This document shows, one piece after another, positions 9,201-16,724 of a DNA stretch of 64,000 nt. The position numbers and the translations under genes were made by a program. The DNA lies in assembly GCF_039503195.1 (NCBI RefSeq), contig NZ_JBCJKP010000001.1:7192001-7256000 (forward strand), written 5' to 3'. How positions within the stretch are numbered: the first letter of the stretch is position 1; every line of letters begins with the position of its first letter. Origin of the DNA: Streptomyces mirabilis. GTDB taxonomy: Bacteria; Actinomycetota; Actinomycetes; Streptomycetales; Streptomycetaceae. The notes below the pieces were generated by a model. It saw only the letters and a program-made list of their open reading frames with translations. It did not search any database and was not told the DNA's origin.

Positions 9201-9970
9201 TCCTTGGCGGAGGAGAAGGCCGACAGGGCGCGGGTGCGCGAGATCATCTCCGGGTTGCTGGTCGCCTCGGCCATGTCCTGGGAGAGGCTGATCAGCTGCG
9301 TGATGAGGCGGTGGTACCCGTCGACCGTCTGCGAGGAGTTCTTGGGGTCGCTGTAGGCGCCGTTGCGGATGGTGTTCAGCTTGTTCAGCTCGCCCGCGAT
9401 GGCCACGAGGCTGTCACGGACACCGGTGAGCTGTCCGTTCGCGCTGGCGGTGTCGATCTCCTGCGTGCCGGTGATGAACTGCTGCTTGGCGACGTCCGTC
9501 GCGTCGCGGACACCCTTGACCGTGATGTCGTTGGGCTTCGCGCCGTGCGCGAGCGGGCCGGCCGACTGGTCGCGCTCCTTCTGGAGGGCGGCGGCGAGCT
9601 CGGTCGCCTGCTTGGTCATGTCGGTCAGCAGCTTCATGTTGTCGAGCTGCTGGATGTCGTCCATCGACTGGTTGATGCGCAGGGCACCCAGGGTGGTCGC
9701 GGCGACCACGGGGAGCGCGAGCAGCGACACCAGACGCGTGGAGATGCGCCAGTTGCGCAGAGCTATTCGGGAGCCGGGGCCGGGGGGACCCTTCGGCTTC
9801 GCGGGTGGTTGGTCGGGAGCCGTCGCGCCGGGGCGCGCGGAGCGCTCACCGCCGCCGAGTTCTGATTGTCCCGGGTTCTGGGCGTGCTGGGGCGAGGAAC
9901 CGCGGTCGGTCCCGCCGTGCGGCTCCGGCTCCGCCGAAGCGCTGCCATCCCTCTTGAAACGTCCCTGCAC
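6218..9970 (-). CDS. cvnA: CvnA-like sensor histidine-kinase-like protein, right conservon
   Basis: This 1250-residue protein has a Pro/Gly-rich cytoplasmic N-terminus, TM1 near 83-100, an extracytoplasmic NIT-type sensor region, TM2 near 393-415, a HAMP-like linker, and an HATPase fold with ELLENA near 607 and DTGIGLS near 640. A low-complexity tail of more than 500 residues follows. The tail carries Gly/Gln/Pro-rich stretches, two EMPRIDDRQ-like copies and a four-copy 17-residue tandem repeat. The GTG start at 9968-9970 is preceded by AGAGG. It resembles S. coelicolor cvnA1 in position next to gltX (from memory). Stimulus unknown. Confidence 0.9.
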   Translation of the reverse strand: MQGRFKRDGSASAEPEPHGGTDRGSSPQHAQNPGQSELGGGERSARPGATAPDQPPAKPKGPPGPGSRIALRNWRISTRLVSLLALPVVAATTLGALRINQSMDDIQQLDNMKLLTDMTKQATELAAALQKERDQSAGPLAHGAKPNDITVKGVRDATDVAKQQFITGTQEIDTASANGQLTGVRDSLVAIAGELNKLNTIRNGAYSDPKNSSQTVDGYHRLITQLISLSQDMAEATSNPEMISRTRALSAFSSAKEYASVQRAVIAAALPAGNTTFGQLSENDRLYANSAQDSEASERTSFASIYGSGAEDLTKPIDQGNPTIQAADAYSNRVLGSTGGLNTQDKRSYKDWVDDDTAKIEQMSKIELTLLNQMEQKARELKNASQQEAIISGALILLVLGVSLVGAFVVARSMIRSLRRLQDTATKVAQDRLPELVKQLSESDPQDVDTSVESVGVHSRDEIGQVAAAFDDVHREAVRLAAEQALLRGNVNAMFTNLSRRSQGLIQRQLSLISELESREADPDQLSSLFKLDHLATRMRRNGENLLVLAGEEPGRRWTRPVPLVDVLRAAASEVEQYERIELSSVPTTQVAGRVVNDLVHLLAELLENATSFSSPQTKVKVTGHALPDGRVLIEIHDTGIGLSPEDLAAINERLASPPTVDVSVSRRMGLFVVGRLSQRHGIRIQLRPSDSGGTTALVMLPVDVAQGGKKAPGKPGPGGSGGPAAAQASAGVAAARRGGQGGGPSLGAGAPAGGGGLLGAPAQRGQVGAGQGPRAALPGSNQDGRPGGARGPQGPGNQGRPAPAGAGAFGQGPQGLQAAGTGAPQGFGDGPAARQGFDFGDSSAPAATPPQQPAGNKGGGRRRPQLPGRGGPRAELPGGSPQQSRPSWSDDNAQPPVPRASLDTPRGHEEPDSTSRMPRIDDRQDPAATSEMPRIDDRQGPAATAGFPRPDFDAPRPGMNTPQNNGQNNGQFVRPDVYGSSGTAPAATGQFATPGYGASQDPSSTGQFATPGYGASQDPSSTGQFARPGYGNGQDPSSTGQFATPGYGNRQDPSSTGQFERPAPPQQRPTRPQEPEALPPATGPGDGRTPLYDTLETNWFHGQANGSQNGSPNGAHNGAQNNGVHTNGSQPSQQPPQTPTAPPQRPAAAPASANWRTSPNDDLVRQAERVRQPSAGGVTTSGLPRRVPRANLVAGTAQQQQHQTGPQVSRAPDDVRGRLTNLRRGIQQGRQAGTGQTGSFPSPTHQQER
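6791..7012. repeat. 51-bp tandem repeat inside cvnA tail
   Basis: Units start at 6791, 6842, 6893 and 6944, with a partial fifth at 6995, each beginning GAACTGGCCGGT on the plus strand. They encode a 17-residue unit read on the minus strand as STGQFATPGYGASQDPS with small substitutions. The period is an exact multiple of three, so copy number can vary without breaking the frame. The paralogous left CvnA lacks this array. Confidence 0.9.
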
Positions 9971-10568
9971 TAGCGTCGCAACCTCTGGACCAGGCGCCCC
10001 TCCGCGGAAACGGCGGGACGGTGTCGGCGTCGTTCAGGGGCGCAGATACGCCCCCAGGTGTGGTCGTGAGTGACCGGCGCTGCTCCCCCTTCCCGCCGCC
10101 ACCCGGCGCTGAGTCGCGCCCCCTGTGCGCCGGTTGGATCCCGCGGCGGTCCGTGGAATTCCAGCACAGTGCAGGATCTCCAACAAGGCCCGTGTACCAG
10201 GCTGTGACCACCGTGACACCTTGTGAGGGATGCGTTACGAGACGTAGAAAGTGATCTCGTACATAAGGGGCGTATGCCTACGAGCCATGGGTGTGCGAGG
10301 GGTGTCCCAGTCGCGATGATCAGGAGCGGAATGGTGGGTTCAGTGGAGCAATGTCCGTTTCGTCGAGGTGAGTCGACGGCCTGAATTGACCGGTTTGCCT
10401 GCTAGTAAGTGAGCAAACTCACATGGCGATCATGAGGTCTTCACGGCTCCGACCGGGAATTGCATGTTTAGCCTGACGCTTTACATGGATGGCAAATCCG
10501 ACAACCCGCGCCGACCAGGCGGTCCTTGACCTCCCGCGGCGCCCACCACCACGAGGTCTAGGACAACA
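9971..10568. other. Intergenic region upstream of cvnA and the small ANPRRT gene
   Basis: These 598 bases have no gene I can support. They are distinctly less GC-rich than the flanks from about 10240 to 10500, as expected for divergent promoters. A short dyad, GTGAG-caaa-CTCAC at 10409-10422, and a TTGACC at 10385-10390 are visible, but I cannot place a confident -10 box. Longer minus-strand open frames here have no recognisable product. Confidence 0.5.
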
Positions 10569-10757
10569 GTGAAGACGACCATGATGTTCCGCAACATAGC
10601 CAACCCGCGACGCACCACGCTGGCGCACCTCGAGGACGCCGACGCGCTGCAGACGCCGGAGCAGCCGGAGCACTCGGTCGACCTCCCCACCCAGACCGCC
10701 AACCCCCGCCGCACCATCCTGATGGAAGCCCCGGTCGCGGCTGCCGTCGCCGAGTAG
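10569..10757 (+). CDS. Small protein with two ANPRRT motifs, function unknown
   Basis: This 62-residue protein contains the hexapeptide ANPRRT twice, at residues 11-16 and 44-49, separated by an acidic segment (EDADALQTPEQPEHSVD). Each copy is followed by a short hydrophobic stretch (TLAHLE, ILMEAP). GTG at 10569 is the likely start, with GAGG about 12 bases upstream; ATG at 10581 would remove four residues. There is no signal peptide or Cys. It lies divergent from the conservon and upstream of the FAH gene. I think similar small proteins occur in other streptomycetes, but I cannot name a family. Confidence 0.7.
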   Translation: MKTTMMFRNIANPRRTTLAHLEDADALQTPEQPEHSVDLPTQTANPRRTILMEAPVAAAVAE

Positions 10758-10980
10758 TACGCACGCGGACCGCCGCCGACTCACCGCGCCGGGGCCGGCC
10801 GCCGCGCAGGGCCGAGCGTCGCGCGACGCGGGTGGCTGATGGGCCGCCAGGCGCCGATCGCCGACGGACGGCACGCATGGTCGCCGGTCGCCCCGCGCGC
10901 ACGGTCGGCGGCCGGCCGCCTCCTACGGCCGATGGCCGGAGGCATGGGGAGGACGGCCCCCGGCGCTGGTGGCCGGCGGC

Positions 10981-11115
10981 GCACAGCCAACCGGCACACA
11001 CGGCGGGCAGCCGCCGGAGCGCACGGCTTGCGGCCCACCGGCGCGCACGGCGGGCAGCCGCCCGGCACACACGATGGTCAGCCGTCGGCGCACAGGGCTT
11101 GCGGCCCACCGGCGG
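10981..11115. repeat. Degenerate tandem repeats in the gap before the FAH gene
   Basis: The 440-base gap 10758-11197 has no convincing gene. Within it, a block of about 25 bp of the type CACACGGCGGGCAGCCGCC recurs near 10994, 11043 and 11066. The string GGCTTGCGGCCCACCGGCG occurs at 11025 and again 71 bases later at 11096. Open frames across it on both strands are low-complexity and look non-coding. The origin is unknown. Confidence 0.65.
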
Positions 11116-11197
11116 ATATACGCGAGGCGTGCCCCCTTCCCCGCGTTAGCCTGGAGCGTCAGACTCCAGCCAGCTCAGTGAGGGGCGCAAGGATCCC

Positions 11198-11986
11198 GTG
11201 CGCATCGCCAGGTTCTCCATCGACGGCAACGTCGCTTTCGGCGCGGTCGAGGGCGACAAGCCGGACGAGCTCGTCCTCGACATCATCAAGGGCATTCCGT
11301 TCGCGGACTTCGAGCTCTCCGGTACGAAGGTCCCGCTGAGCAAGGTGCGGCTGCTGCCGCCGGTGCTCCCCAACAAGGTCGTGGCCTTCGGCCGCAACTA
11401 CGCGGAGCACGCGAAGGAACTCGGCAACGAGGTGCCCGACGCTCCGTTCGCCTTCTTCAAGCCGTCGACCTCGGTGATCGGCTCCGGCGACGAGATCCAG
11501 TACCCCTCCTTCTCCAGCGAGCTGCACCACGAGGCCGAGCTCGCCGTGGTCATCGGCCGCATGTGCCGCGAGGTCCCGCGCGAGCGCGTCAAGGACGTCA
11601 TCCTCGGTTACACCTGCGCCAACGACGTCACCGCGCGTGACGTCCAGAAGCGCGAGAAGCAGTGGGCCCGGGCCAAGGGCTTCGACAACTCCTGCCCGCT
11701 CGGCCCCTGGGTGGAGACGGACCTCGACCTCGCCGCGATCGCCGAGGGCATCACGATCCAGTGCACGGTCAACGGCGCGCAGCGCCAGCTCGGCCGCACC
11801 AGCGAGATGATCCACTCCGTCGAGGACCTGATCGTCAACATCACCGAGGCCATGACGCTGCTCCCCGGCGACGTGATCCTCACCGGCACCCCGGCTGGGG
11901 TCGGCCCCCTGAACGTCGGCGACGAGGTCGCCGTCACCATCGAAGGCATCGGCACTCTCACCAACAAGGTGATCAAGCGTGGCTAA
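11198..11986 (+). CDS. Fumarylacetoacetate hydrolase (FAH) family protein
   Basis: This 262-residue protein has the typical FAH-fold layout: a short N-terminal domain, then [15 protein letters not shown], the [18 protein letters not shown] motif, a metal-binding [11 protein letters not shown] segment (E-x-E) and [15 protein letters not shown] near the end. FAH-family enzymes cleave or decarboxylate C-C bonds of acylpyruvate-type substrates with Mg2+; the substrate here is not predictable. The GTG start has AAGGATCCC just upstream. It overlaps gltX by 8 bases, so the two are probably co-translated, an association I know from other streptomycetes but which has no obvious metabolic logic. Confidence 0.92.
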   Translation: MRIARFSIDGNVAFGAVEGDKPDELVLDIIKGIPFADFELSGTKVPLSKVRLLPPVLPNKVVAFGRNYAEHAKELGNEVPDAPFAFFKPSTSVIGSGDEIQYPSFSSELHHEAELAVVIGRMCREVPRERVKDVILGYTCANDVTARDVQKREKQWARAKGFDNSCPLGPWVETDLDLAAIAEGITIQCTVNGAQRQLGRTSEMIHSVEDLIVNITEAMTLLPGDVILTGTPAGVGPLNVGDEVAVTIEGIGTLTNKVIKRG

Positions 11987-13454
11987 CGCGACCGTCCGCG
12001 TACGTTTCTGTCCGTCCCCGACCGGCAACCCCCACGTGGGCCTGGTCCGCACCGCCCTGTTCAACTGGGCGTTCGCCCGGCACAACGAAGGCACTCTGGT
12101 CTTCCGCATCGAGGACACCGACGCGGCCCGCGACTCCGAGGAGTCGTACAACCAGCTGCTCGACTCGATGCGCTGGCTGGGCTTCGACTGGGACGAGGGC
12201 CCCGAGATCGGCGGCCCGCACGCGCCGTACCGCCAGTCGCAGCGCATGGACATCTACAAGGATGTCGCCCAGAAGCTGCTGGACGCCGGCCACGCGTACC
12301 CCTGCTACTGCTCCACCGAGGAGCTGGACACCCGCCGCGAGGCCGCCCGCGCCGCCGGCAAGCCCTCCGGCTACGACGGCCACTGCCGCGACCTCACCGA
12401 CGAGCAGAAGGCCGCCTACGTGGCCGAGGGCCGCACGCCCATCGTCCGCTTCCGGATGCCCGACGAGGCGATCACCTTCACGGACCTGGTGCGCGGCGAG
12501 ATCACCTACCTCCCGGAGAACGTTCCGGACTACGGCATCGTCCGGGCGAACGGCGCGCCGCTCTACACGCTGGTCAACCCGGTCGACGACGCCCTGATGG
12601 AGATCACCCACGTCCTGCGCGGTGAGGACCTGCTCTCCTCCACCCCGCGGCAGATCGCCCTCTACAAGGCGCTGATCGAGCTGGGCATCGCCAAGGAGAC
12701 CCCCGCCTTCGGCCACCTGCCGTACGTCATGGGCGAGGGCAACAAGAAGCTCTCCAAGCGTGACCCGGAGTCCTCGCTCAACCTCTACAGGGAGCGCGGT
12801 TTCCTTCCCGAGGGCCTGCTGAACTACCTCTCCCTGCTCGGCTGGTCGCTCTCGGCGGACCGCGACATCTTCTCCATCGAGGAGATGGTCGCCGCCTTCG
12901 ACGTCACGGACGTGAACCCGAACCCGGCTCGCTTCGACCTGAAGAAGTGCGAGGCGATCAACGCCGACCACATCCGCCTGCTCGACGTGAAGGACTTCAC
13001 CGAGCGCTGCGCCCCGTGGCTGCGGGCCCCGTTCGCCCCCTGGGCGCCGGAGAACTTCGACGAGGCGAAGTGGCAGGCGATCGCCCCGTACGCCCAGTCG
13101 CGGATGAAGGTCCTCTCCGAGATCACGGACAACGTCGACTTCCTGTTCCTGCCGGAGCCGGCCGTCGACGAGGCCTCCTGGACGAAGGCCATGAAGGAGG
13201 GCAGCGACGCCCTGCTCCGCACGGCCCGCGAGAAGCTGGACGCCGCCGACTGGTCCTCCCCGGAGTCCCTCAAGGAGGCCGTCCTGGCCGCCGGTGAGGA
13301 GCACGGCCTCAAGCTCGGCAAGGCCCAGGCGCCGGTCCGCGTCGCCGTCACCGGCCGCACGGTGGGCCTGCCGCTCTTCGAGTCCCTGCAGATCCTGGGC
13401 AAGGAGAAGACGCTGGCCCGGGTCGACGCCGCACTGGAGCGGCTCGCCGCGTAG
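11979..13454 (+). CDS. gltX: Glutamyl-tRNA synthetase
   Basis: This 491-residue class I synthetase charges tRNA-Glu in the cytoplasm. It has the HIGH-type signature in [12 protein letters not shown] near residue 10, RIEDTD near 42, and the KMSKS-type KKLSKRD near residue 255. Actinobacteria generally lack glutaminyl-tRNA synthetase, so this enzyme probably also mischarges tRNA-Gln for GatCAB amidation. The five tRNA genes at 14766-15294 are exactly Gln and Glu species. The GTG start at 11979 overlaps the FAH gene, and a strong hairpin follows at 13473-13505. Confidence 0.97.
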   Translation: MANATVRVRFCPSPTGNPHVGLVRTALFNWAFARHNEGTLVFRIEDTDAARDSEESYNQLLDSMRWLGFDWDEGPEIGGPHAPYRQSQRMDIYKDVAQKLLDAGHAYPCYCSTEELDTRREAARAAGKPSGYDGHCRDLTDEQKAAYVAEGRTPIVRFRMPDEAITFTDLVRGEITYLPENVPDYGIVRANGAPLYTLVNPVDDALMEITHVLRGEDLLSSTPRQIALYKALIELGIAKETPAFGHLPYVMGEGNKKLSKRDPESSLNLYRERGFLPEGLLNYLSLLGWSLSADRDIFSIEEMVAAFDVTDVNPNPARFDLKKCEAINADHIRLLDVKDFTERCAPWLRAPFAPWAPENFDEAKWQAIAPYAQSRMKVLSEITDNVDFLFLPEPAVDEASWTKAMKEGSDALLRTAREKLDAADWSSPESLKEAVLAAGEEHGLKLGKAQAPVRVAVTGRTVGLPLFESLQILGKEKTLARVDAALERLAA

Positions 13455-13472
13455 GCACATGGTGTACGCACA

Positions 13473-13505
13473 GGGGGGCGGTGTCCGGTTCGGACGCCGC
13501 CCCCC
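13473..13505 (+). terminator. gltX terminator
   Basis: GGGGGGCGGTGTCCG (13473-13487) pairs with CGGACGCCGCCCCCC (13491-13505) across a GTT loop, giving a 15-bp stem with one wobble pair. It lies 19 bases after the gltX stop and is followed by TTGTG. It is a strong streptomycete-type factor-independent hairpin. Confidence 0.9.
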
Positions 13506-13626
13506 TTGTGTGCGCCGACCCATCACCTGGAGTTCACCATTCCTGTCAACTCCCGCTCCGGCGGGCCAGTTGTATCTCCCCCGTGCTCATGACGCGTCTG
13601 TGCACCATGTTTCAGGGGAGGGGAAC

Positions 13627-13908
13627 GTGACCCGTCCACGAAGACTTGCCGCAGTGGCCCTCAGCGGGGCCGCGGCCCTGTCGTGCGCCGTGCTCACCGC
13701 GCCCGCGCACGCCGCGCCGAGCGTCGACACACCCGTGGCCACCGTCCAGCTGGGCTCCACCGCCGCCGCGGTCCGCCCCGCCTGGGACGCCCGTACGGAC
13801 TCCGGCGCCTTCGTTCCGTCCGGCACCTACGCCTGGAAGCTGACCGCCGAGCCGCGCGACGGCCCGGGGCCGGCCCACGCTCTGACGGGTACGACCACGG
13901 CCGGCTGA
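13627..13908 (+). CDS. Small secreted protein, probable truncated FlgD-Ig/VCBS-type remnant
   Basis: This 93-residue product has a clear Sec signal peptide (MTRPRRLAAVAL then a hydrophobic core, cleavage after AHA near residue 29). About 60 residues follow, including VRPAWDARTDSGAFVPSGTY and WKLTAEP, which I recognise as the pattern of a FlgD-like Ig repeat in large secreted VCBS/FG-GAP proteins. It stops just where the repeat domain should continue, so it looks like a signal peptide joined to a short internal piece of a once larger protein. GTG at 13627 follows GAGGGGAAC. It may still be expressed, and its function is unknown. Confidence 0.65.
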   Translation: MTRPRRLAAVALSGAAALSCAVLTAPAHAAPSVDTPVATVQLGSTAAAVRPAWDARTDSGAFVPSGTYAWKLTAEPRDGPGPAHALTGTTTAG

Positions 13909-13944
13909 GGGACAGCCGCCCGCGCCCGGGGATACGGTCGGTGC

Positions 13945-14676
13945 ATGAGCATCGACGCGGTGGTCTGGGACATCGACGACACGATCTTCGACTACACGGC
14001 CGCGGACAGGGCGGGCATGCGGAACCATCTGGCGGCCGAGGGCCTGCTCGGCGGCGCGTCCGTCGAGCAGGCCCTCGCGCGCTGGCGCGAGGTCACCGAC
14101 GCGCAGTGGGCGCGGTTCTCGGCGGGTGAGACGGACTGGCAGGGCCAGCGCAGGGAACGCGTGAGGGTGTTCCTGGAGGAGCCGTTGAGCGACACCGAGG
14201 CCGACGCGTGGTTCGACCGTTACATCACGCACTACGAGTCCGCCTGGAGCCTCTTCCCGGACGTCCTGCCCGTCCTGGACAGCCTCGTCGCCAGCCACCG
14301 ACACGCGGTCCTGTCCAACTCCAGCCTCCTCGTGCAGGACCGCAAGCTGCGGGTCCTCGGTGTGCACGACCGCTTCGAGGCGATCCTGTGCGCCGCCGAG
14401 CTCGGCGTCTCCAAGCCCGCCGCGGCCGCCTTCCACGCGGCCTGCGAAGCCCTGGAACTGCCGCCGCATCGGGTCGCCTACGTCGGTGACCACCCGGAGA
14501 TCGACGGACGGGGCGCCGCCGAGGCCGGCCTGCTCTCCGTCTGGATCGACCGGGACGGCACTCACGCCGCCGCAGGTGATCCGCCGACGGGTCCGCACCG
14601 GATCGCCTCGCTGGCCGAACTCCCCGCGATCCTCGGCGCCGATACCCGTTTTGGAGCGTCGTCCACCTTCAGGTAA
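13945..14676 (+). CDS. HAD-family hydrolase
   Basis: This 243-residue haloacid dehalogenase-superfamily phosphatase has motif I VVWDIDDTIFDYT near residues 6-18 (nucleophile Asp and DxD), motif II LSNSSLL near 119, motif III Lys in GVSKPAAAAF near 151 and motif IV YVGDHPEIDGRGA near 177-189. The helical cap domain between motifs I and II is of C1 type. The substrate is unknown; such enzymes dephosphorylate small metabolites. The ATG start sits 36 bases after the preceding remnant gene. The tRNA cluster begins about 90 bases downstream. Confidence 0.9.
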   Translation: MSIDAVVWDIDDTIFDYTAADRAGMRNHLAAEGLLGGASVEQALARWREVTDAQWARFSAGETDWQGQRRERVRVFLEEPLSDTEADAWFDRYITHYESAWSLFPDVLPVLDSLVASHRHAVLSNSSLLVQDRKLRVLGVHDRFEAILCAAELGVSKPAAAAFHAACEALELPPHRVAYVGDHPEIDGRGAAEAGLLSVWIDRDGTHAAAGDPPTGPHRIASLAELPAILGADTRFGASSTFR

Positions 14677-14765
14677 TGTTCTTCCTGCGCCGCCGAGAGC
14701 GGGCCGAAAGGCCGGGACTCGGAGGCGCTAGCTAAAACAAGATCCCGCAAGGGATTGAGTTTCAG

Positions 14766-14837
14766 TGGCCTATGGTGTAATTGGCAGCACGACGGTTTCT
14801 GGTTCCGTTAGTCTAGGTTCGAGTCCTGGTAGGCCAG
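14766..14837 (+). tRNA. tRNA-Gln (CUG anticodon)
   Basis: This is a 72-base cloverleaf: acceptor arms TGGCCTA and TAGGCCA pair perfectly, the anticodon loop TTCTGGT carries CTG, and the T-arm contains GGTTCGAGTCC. The CCA end is not encoded. It is the first of a five-gene Gln/Glu array. Confidence 0.95.
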
Positions 14838-14879
14838 CTCGCAGAGCTCATCTGCAAATGCGGAGATCAACTCCGCAAC

Positions 14880-14952
14880 GCCCCCGTTGTGTAGCGGCCT
14901 AGCACGCTGCCCTCTCACGGCAGTAGCGCCGGTTCGAATCCGGTCGGGGGTA
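14880..14952 (+). tRNA. tRNA-Glu (CUC anticodon)
   Basis: This is a 73-base cloverleaf: acceptor GCCCCCG pairs with CGGGGGT, and the anticodon loop in CCCTCTCACGG carries CTC. The T-arm is GGTTCGAATCC. It differs from the other two Glu copies in the anticodon stem (GCTGC/GCAGT here instead of GCCGC/GCGGT). Confidence 0.95.
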
Positions 14953-15014
14953 CAGATCCTTCCCAGGAAGACAGTCCGGGTCGCACCCGCTGTCTCTCAT
15001 GCAGGATCGCTAGG

Positions 15015-15087
15015 GCCCCCGTTGTGTAGCGGCCTAGCACGCCGCCCTCTCAAGGCGGTAGCGCCGGTTCGAATCCGGTCGGGGGTA
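15015..15087 (+). tRNA. tRNA-Glu (CUC anticodon)
   Basis: This is a 73-base cloverleaf with the same acceptor and T-arms as the gene at 14880 and a CTC anticodon in CCTCTCAAGG. It is the second Glu copy in the array, identical to the copy at 15222. Confidence 0.95.
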
Positions 15088-15120
15088 CTGGTCTAAACCA
15101 TTTAATGGTCTAAACCACCA

Positions 15121-15192
15121 TGGGCTATGGTGTAATTGGCAACACTCCGGTTTCTGGTACCGTCATTCTAGGTTCGAGTCCTGGTAGCCCAG
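15121..15192 (+). tRNA. tRNA-Gln (CUG anticodon)
   Basis: This is a 72-base cloverleaf with acceptor TGGGCTA and TAGCCCA, a CTG anticodon in TTTCTGGTA, and the same T-arm as the gene at 14766. Compensatory acceptor changes relative to the first Gln copy keep all pairs, which argues that both genes are functional. Confidence 0.95.
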
Positions 15193-15221
15193 CTCGGATC
15201 TGCGGAAACGCAAGATCCAAG

Positions 15222-15294
15222 GCCCCCGTTGTGTAGCGGCCTAGCACGCCGCCCTCTCAAGGCGGTAGCGCCGGTTCGAATCCGGTCGGGGGTA
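15222..15294 (+). tRNA. tRNA-Glu (CUC anticodon)
   Basis: This is the last gene of the array, a 73-base cloverleaf identical in sequence to the Glu tRNA at 15015. It is followed after six bases by the strong hairpin at 15301-15334. Confidence 0.95.
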
Positions 15295-15300
15295 CAGAGT

Positions 15301-15334
15301 CCTACGGGCCTCCACTTCGGTGGGGGCCCGTAGG
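15301..15334 (+). terminator. tRNA array terminator
   Basis: CCTACGGGCCTCCAC pairs with GTGGGGGCCCGTAGG around a TTCG tetraloop, a 15-bp stem with one wobble pair, followed by CGTTTC. It ends the five-tRNA transcript and lies just downstream of the convergent MerR gene, so it could serve both. Confidence 0.9.
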
Positions 15335-15395
15335 CGTTTCCCGGCCGGTCCCGCACCCCGTCGTACGGCCCGACGTGCCCTGCCCGTACGACCGC

Positions 15396-16040
15396 TCACT
15401 CGATGCCGTACCGCCGCGCCGACTCCTGCTCCTGCGCCAGCCGGTGCAGCGCCCGCAGCACCGGCTCGAAGAGCACGGCCGAGGCGACCGCGGTCTCCAC
15501 CCGCTCCGCGTCGGACGTGTGCGTCTCCAGGTAGTCCAGGTCCCGCATCGCCACCTGGTGCATCAACTCCGCGTACGGCGCCAGGAGTTCGGCGTCCCAG
15601 GAATAGCCGAGTCGGATCAGCGTGGCCACCGCCGCCACCAGCGAACGGTGCACGGGGGAGAGGGGTGCGAGCTCCCGTGCGGTCTCCCAGCCCAGGTCCG
15701 CCAGCAGTTGGTCCACCTCGCGGCGCGCGGACCGGACGGCCGGGTCCTGATCGTCCGGTTCGGGCTCCTGCGGCAGCGCCCACAGGGCCGCGCCGAGCCG
15801 GATCGTCCGGCCCAGGGACTCGTCGTCGATGTGTCCGAGAACCTCCCGGGCCGTGGCCACCGGCACCCGGCCCACCTGGATCAGCGCCCGCACCAGCCGC
15901 AGCCGGCGCAGATGGCTCTCGTCGTAGTCGGCCGTCGTCGTGTTGACCTGGCGCCCGGGAGCCAACAACCCTTCCCGCAGGTAGTACTTGATCGTCGCGG
16001 TGGACACCCCGCTCCGCTCGCTCAACTCCGACAGCCGCAT
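15396..16040 (-). CDS. MerR-family transcriptional regulator
   Basis: This 214-residue regulator has an N-terminal MerR winged helix: RLSELSERSGVSTATIKYYL at residues 2-21, LREGLLAPGR, then a second helix pair with YDESHLRRLRLVRAL. The C-terminal 130 residues are helical with no Cys-rich metal site, so the effector is probably not a metal. I use ATG at 16040 (MRLSELS), preceded by AAGGGCGC; the longer open frame to 16226 lacks a convincing start and would run into the divergent gene. It is divergent from the DUF4188 gene with a dyad between them, which suggests it regulates that gene and itself. Confidence 0.9.
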   Translation of the reverse strand: MRLSELSERSGVSTATIKYYLREGLLAPGRQVNTTTADYDESHLRRLRLVRALIQVGRVPVATAREVLGHIDDESLGRTIRLGAALWALPQEPEPDDQDPAVRSARREVDQLLADLGWETARELAPLSPVHRSLVAAVATLIRLGYSWDAELLAPYAELMHQVAMRDLDYLETHTSDAERVETAVASAVLFEPVLRALHRLAQEQESARRYGIE

Positions 16041-16068
16041 CTCTTGCGCCCTTCCTTGGGTGGCGTCA

Positions 16069-16095
16069 CTATCCAAGCATGGCGCCATCGGATAG
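16069..16095. promoter_or_regulatory. Candidate MerR operator in the divergent gap
   Basis: CTATCC (16069-16074) and GGATAG (16090-16095) form a dyad around an inner palindrome ATGGCGCCAT (16079-16088). It sits in the 81-base gap between the MerR gene and the DUF4188 gene, where a MerR protein would typically bind an over-long promoter spacer. Assignment is by position and symmetry only. Confidence 0.5.
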
Positions 16096-16121
16096 CGCCG
16101 CTCGCCAACGGAAGGGACGAG

Positions 16122-16655
16122 ATGTCCGGTACCCGGGTGACCGCAGGCCGTACCACCGCAGCAGCCGAGGGGGACGTGGTCGTCCTGCTGATCGGCATGC
16201 GCGTCAACCACTTCTGGGCGGTGCACCAGTGGGTGCCGGTGTTCTTCGCCATGCTGCGCATGGTGCGGGACCTGGAGAAGGACGGCAGTCGGGGCCTGCT
16301 CGGCCGCGTCCTGCTGACGGCGTCACCACGGACGTACTACGTCGTCCAGTACTGGGAGTCCAAGGAGAAGCTGTACGCGTACGCGTCGGCGCCCGACATG
16401 TTCCACCACAAGGTGTGGGCGATCATCAACCGCAAGGAACGGGCGGGGAAGGTGCGGCAGCACGTGGGGATCTGGCACGAGGCGTATGTGGTGCCGGAGG
16501 GGTCGTACGAGTCGATCTACGCGGACATGCCGCCCTTCGGGCTCGCGGCCGCGTACGGGGCGTTGCCCGTGGAGAAGCGGGGGCGGCGGGCGGCGGACCG
16601 GTTCGCTCATCGGTCGCCCAAGGCGGGAGCTGAGGCCGGGGGAGTGGCGGGTTGA
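16122..16655 (+). CDS. DUF4188 family protein
   Basis: This 177-residue protein starts at ATG 16122 after GAAGGGACGAG. Visible landmarks are LLIGMRVNHFWAVHQWVPVF (about 22-41), YYVVQYWESKEKLYAYA and HVGIWHEAYVVPEGSYESIY. I recognise the DUF4188 pattern, a ferredoxin-like fold relative of small haem-free monooxygenases, but no catalytic activity is established from sequence. The Arg/Ala-rich C-terminus looks disordered. It is divergently paired with the MerR regulator, which probably controls it in response to an unknown small molecule. Confidence 0.8.
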   Translation: MSGTRVTAGRTTAAAEGDVVVLLIGMRVNHFWAVHQWVPVFFAMLRMVRDLEKDGSRGLLGRVLLTASPRTYYVVQYWESKEKLYAYASAPDMFHHKVWAIINRKERAGKVRQHVGIWHEAYVVPEGSYESIYADMPPFGLAAAYGALPVEKRGRRAADRFAHRSPKAGAEAGGVAG

Positions 16656-16724
16656 CCGGATGGTGCGGGTCGGCTGCGGGTGGTTGCGCCCCGCGCCCCT
16701 GGGGGTGACCGTCGGTCGGTCTCT

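Noticed and set aside
10419..10874. Overlapping minus-strand open frames across the small ANPRRT gene
   Set aside because: Arg/Ala-rich, no ribosome site, no motif, and in conflict with the better-supported plus-strand gene.
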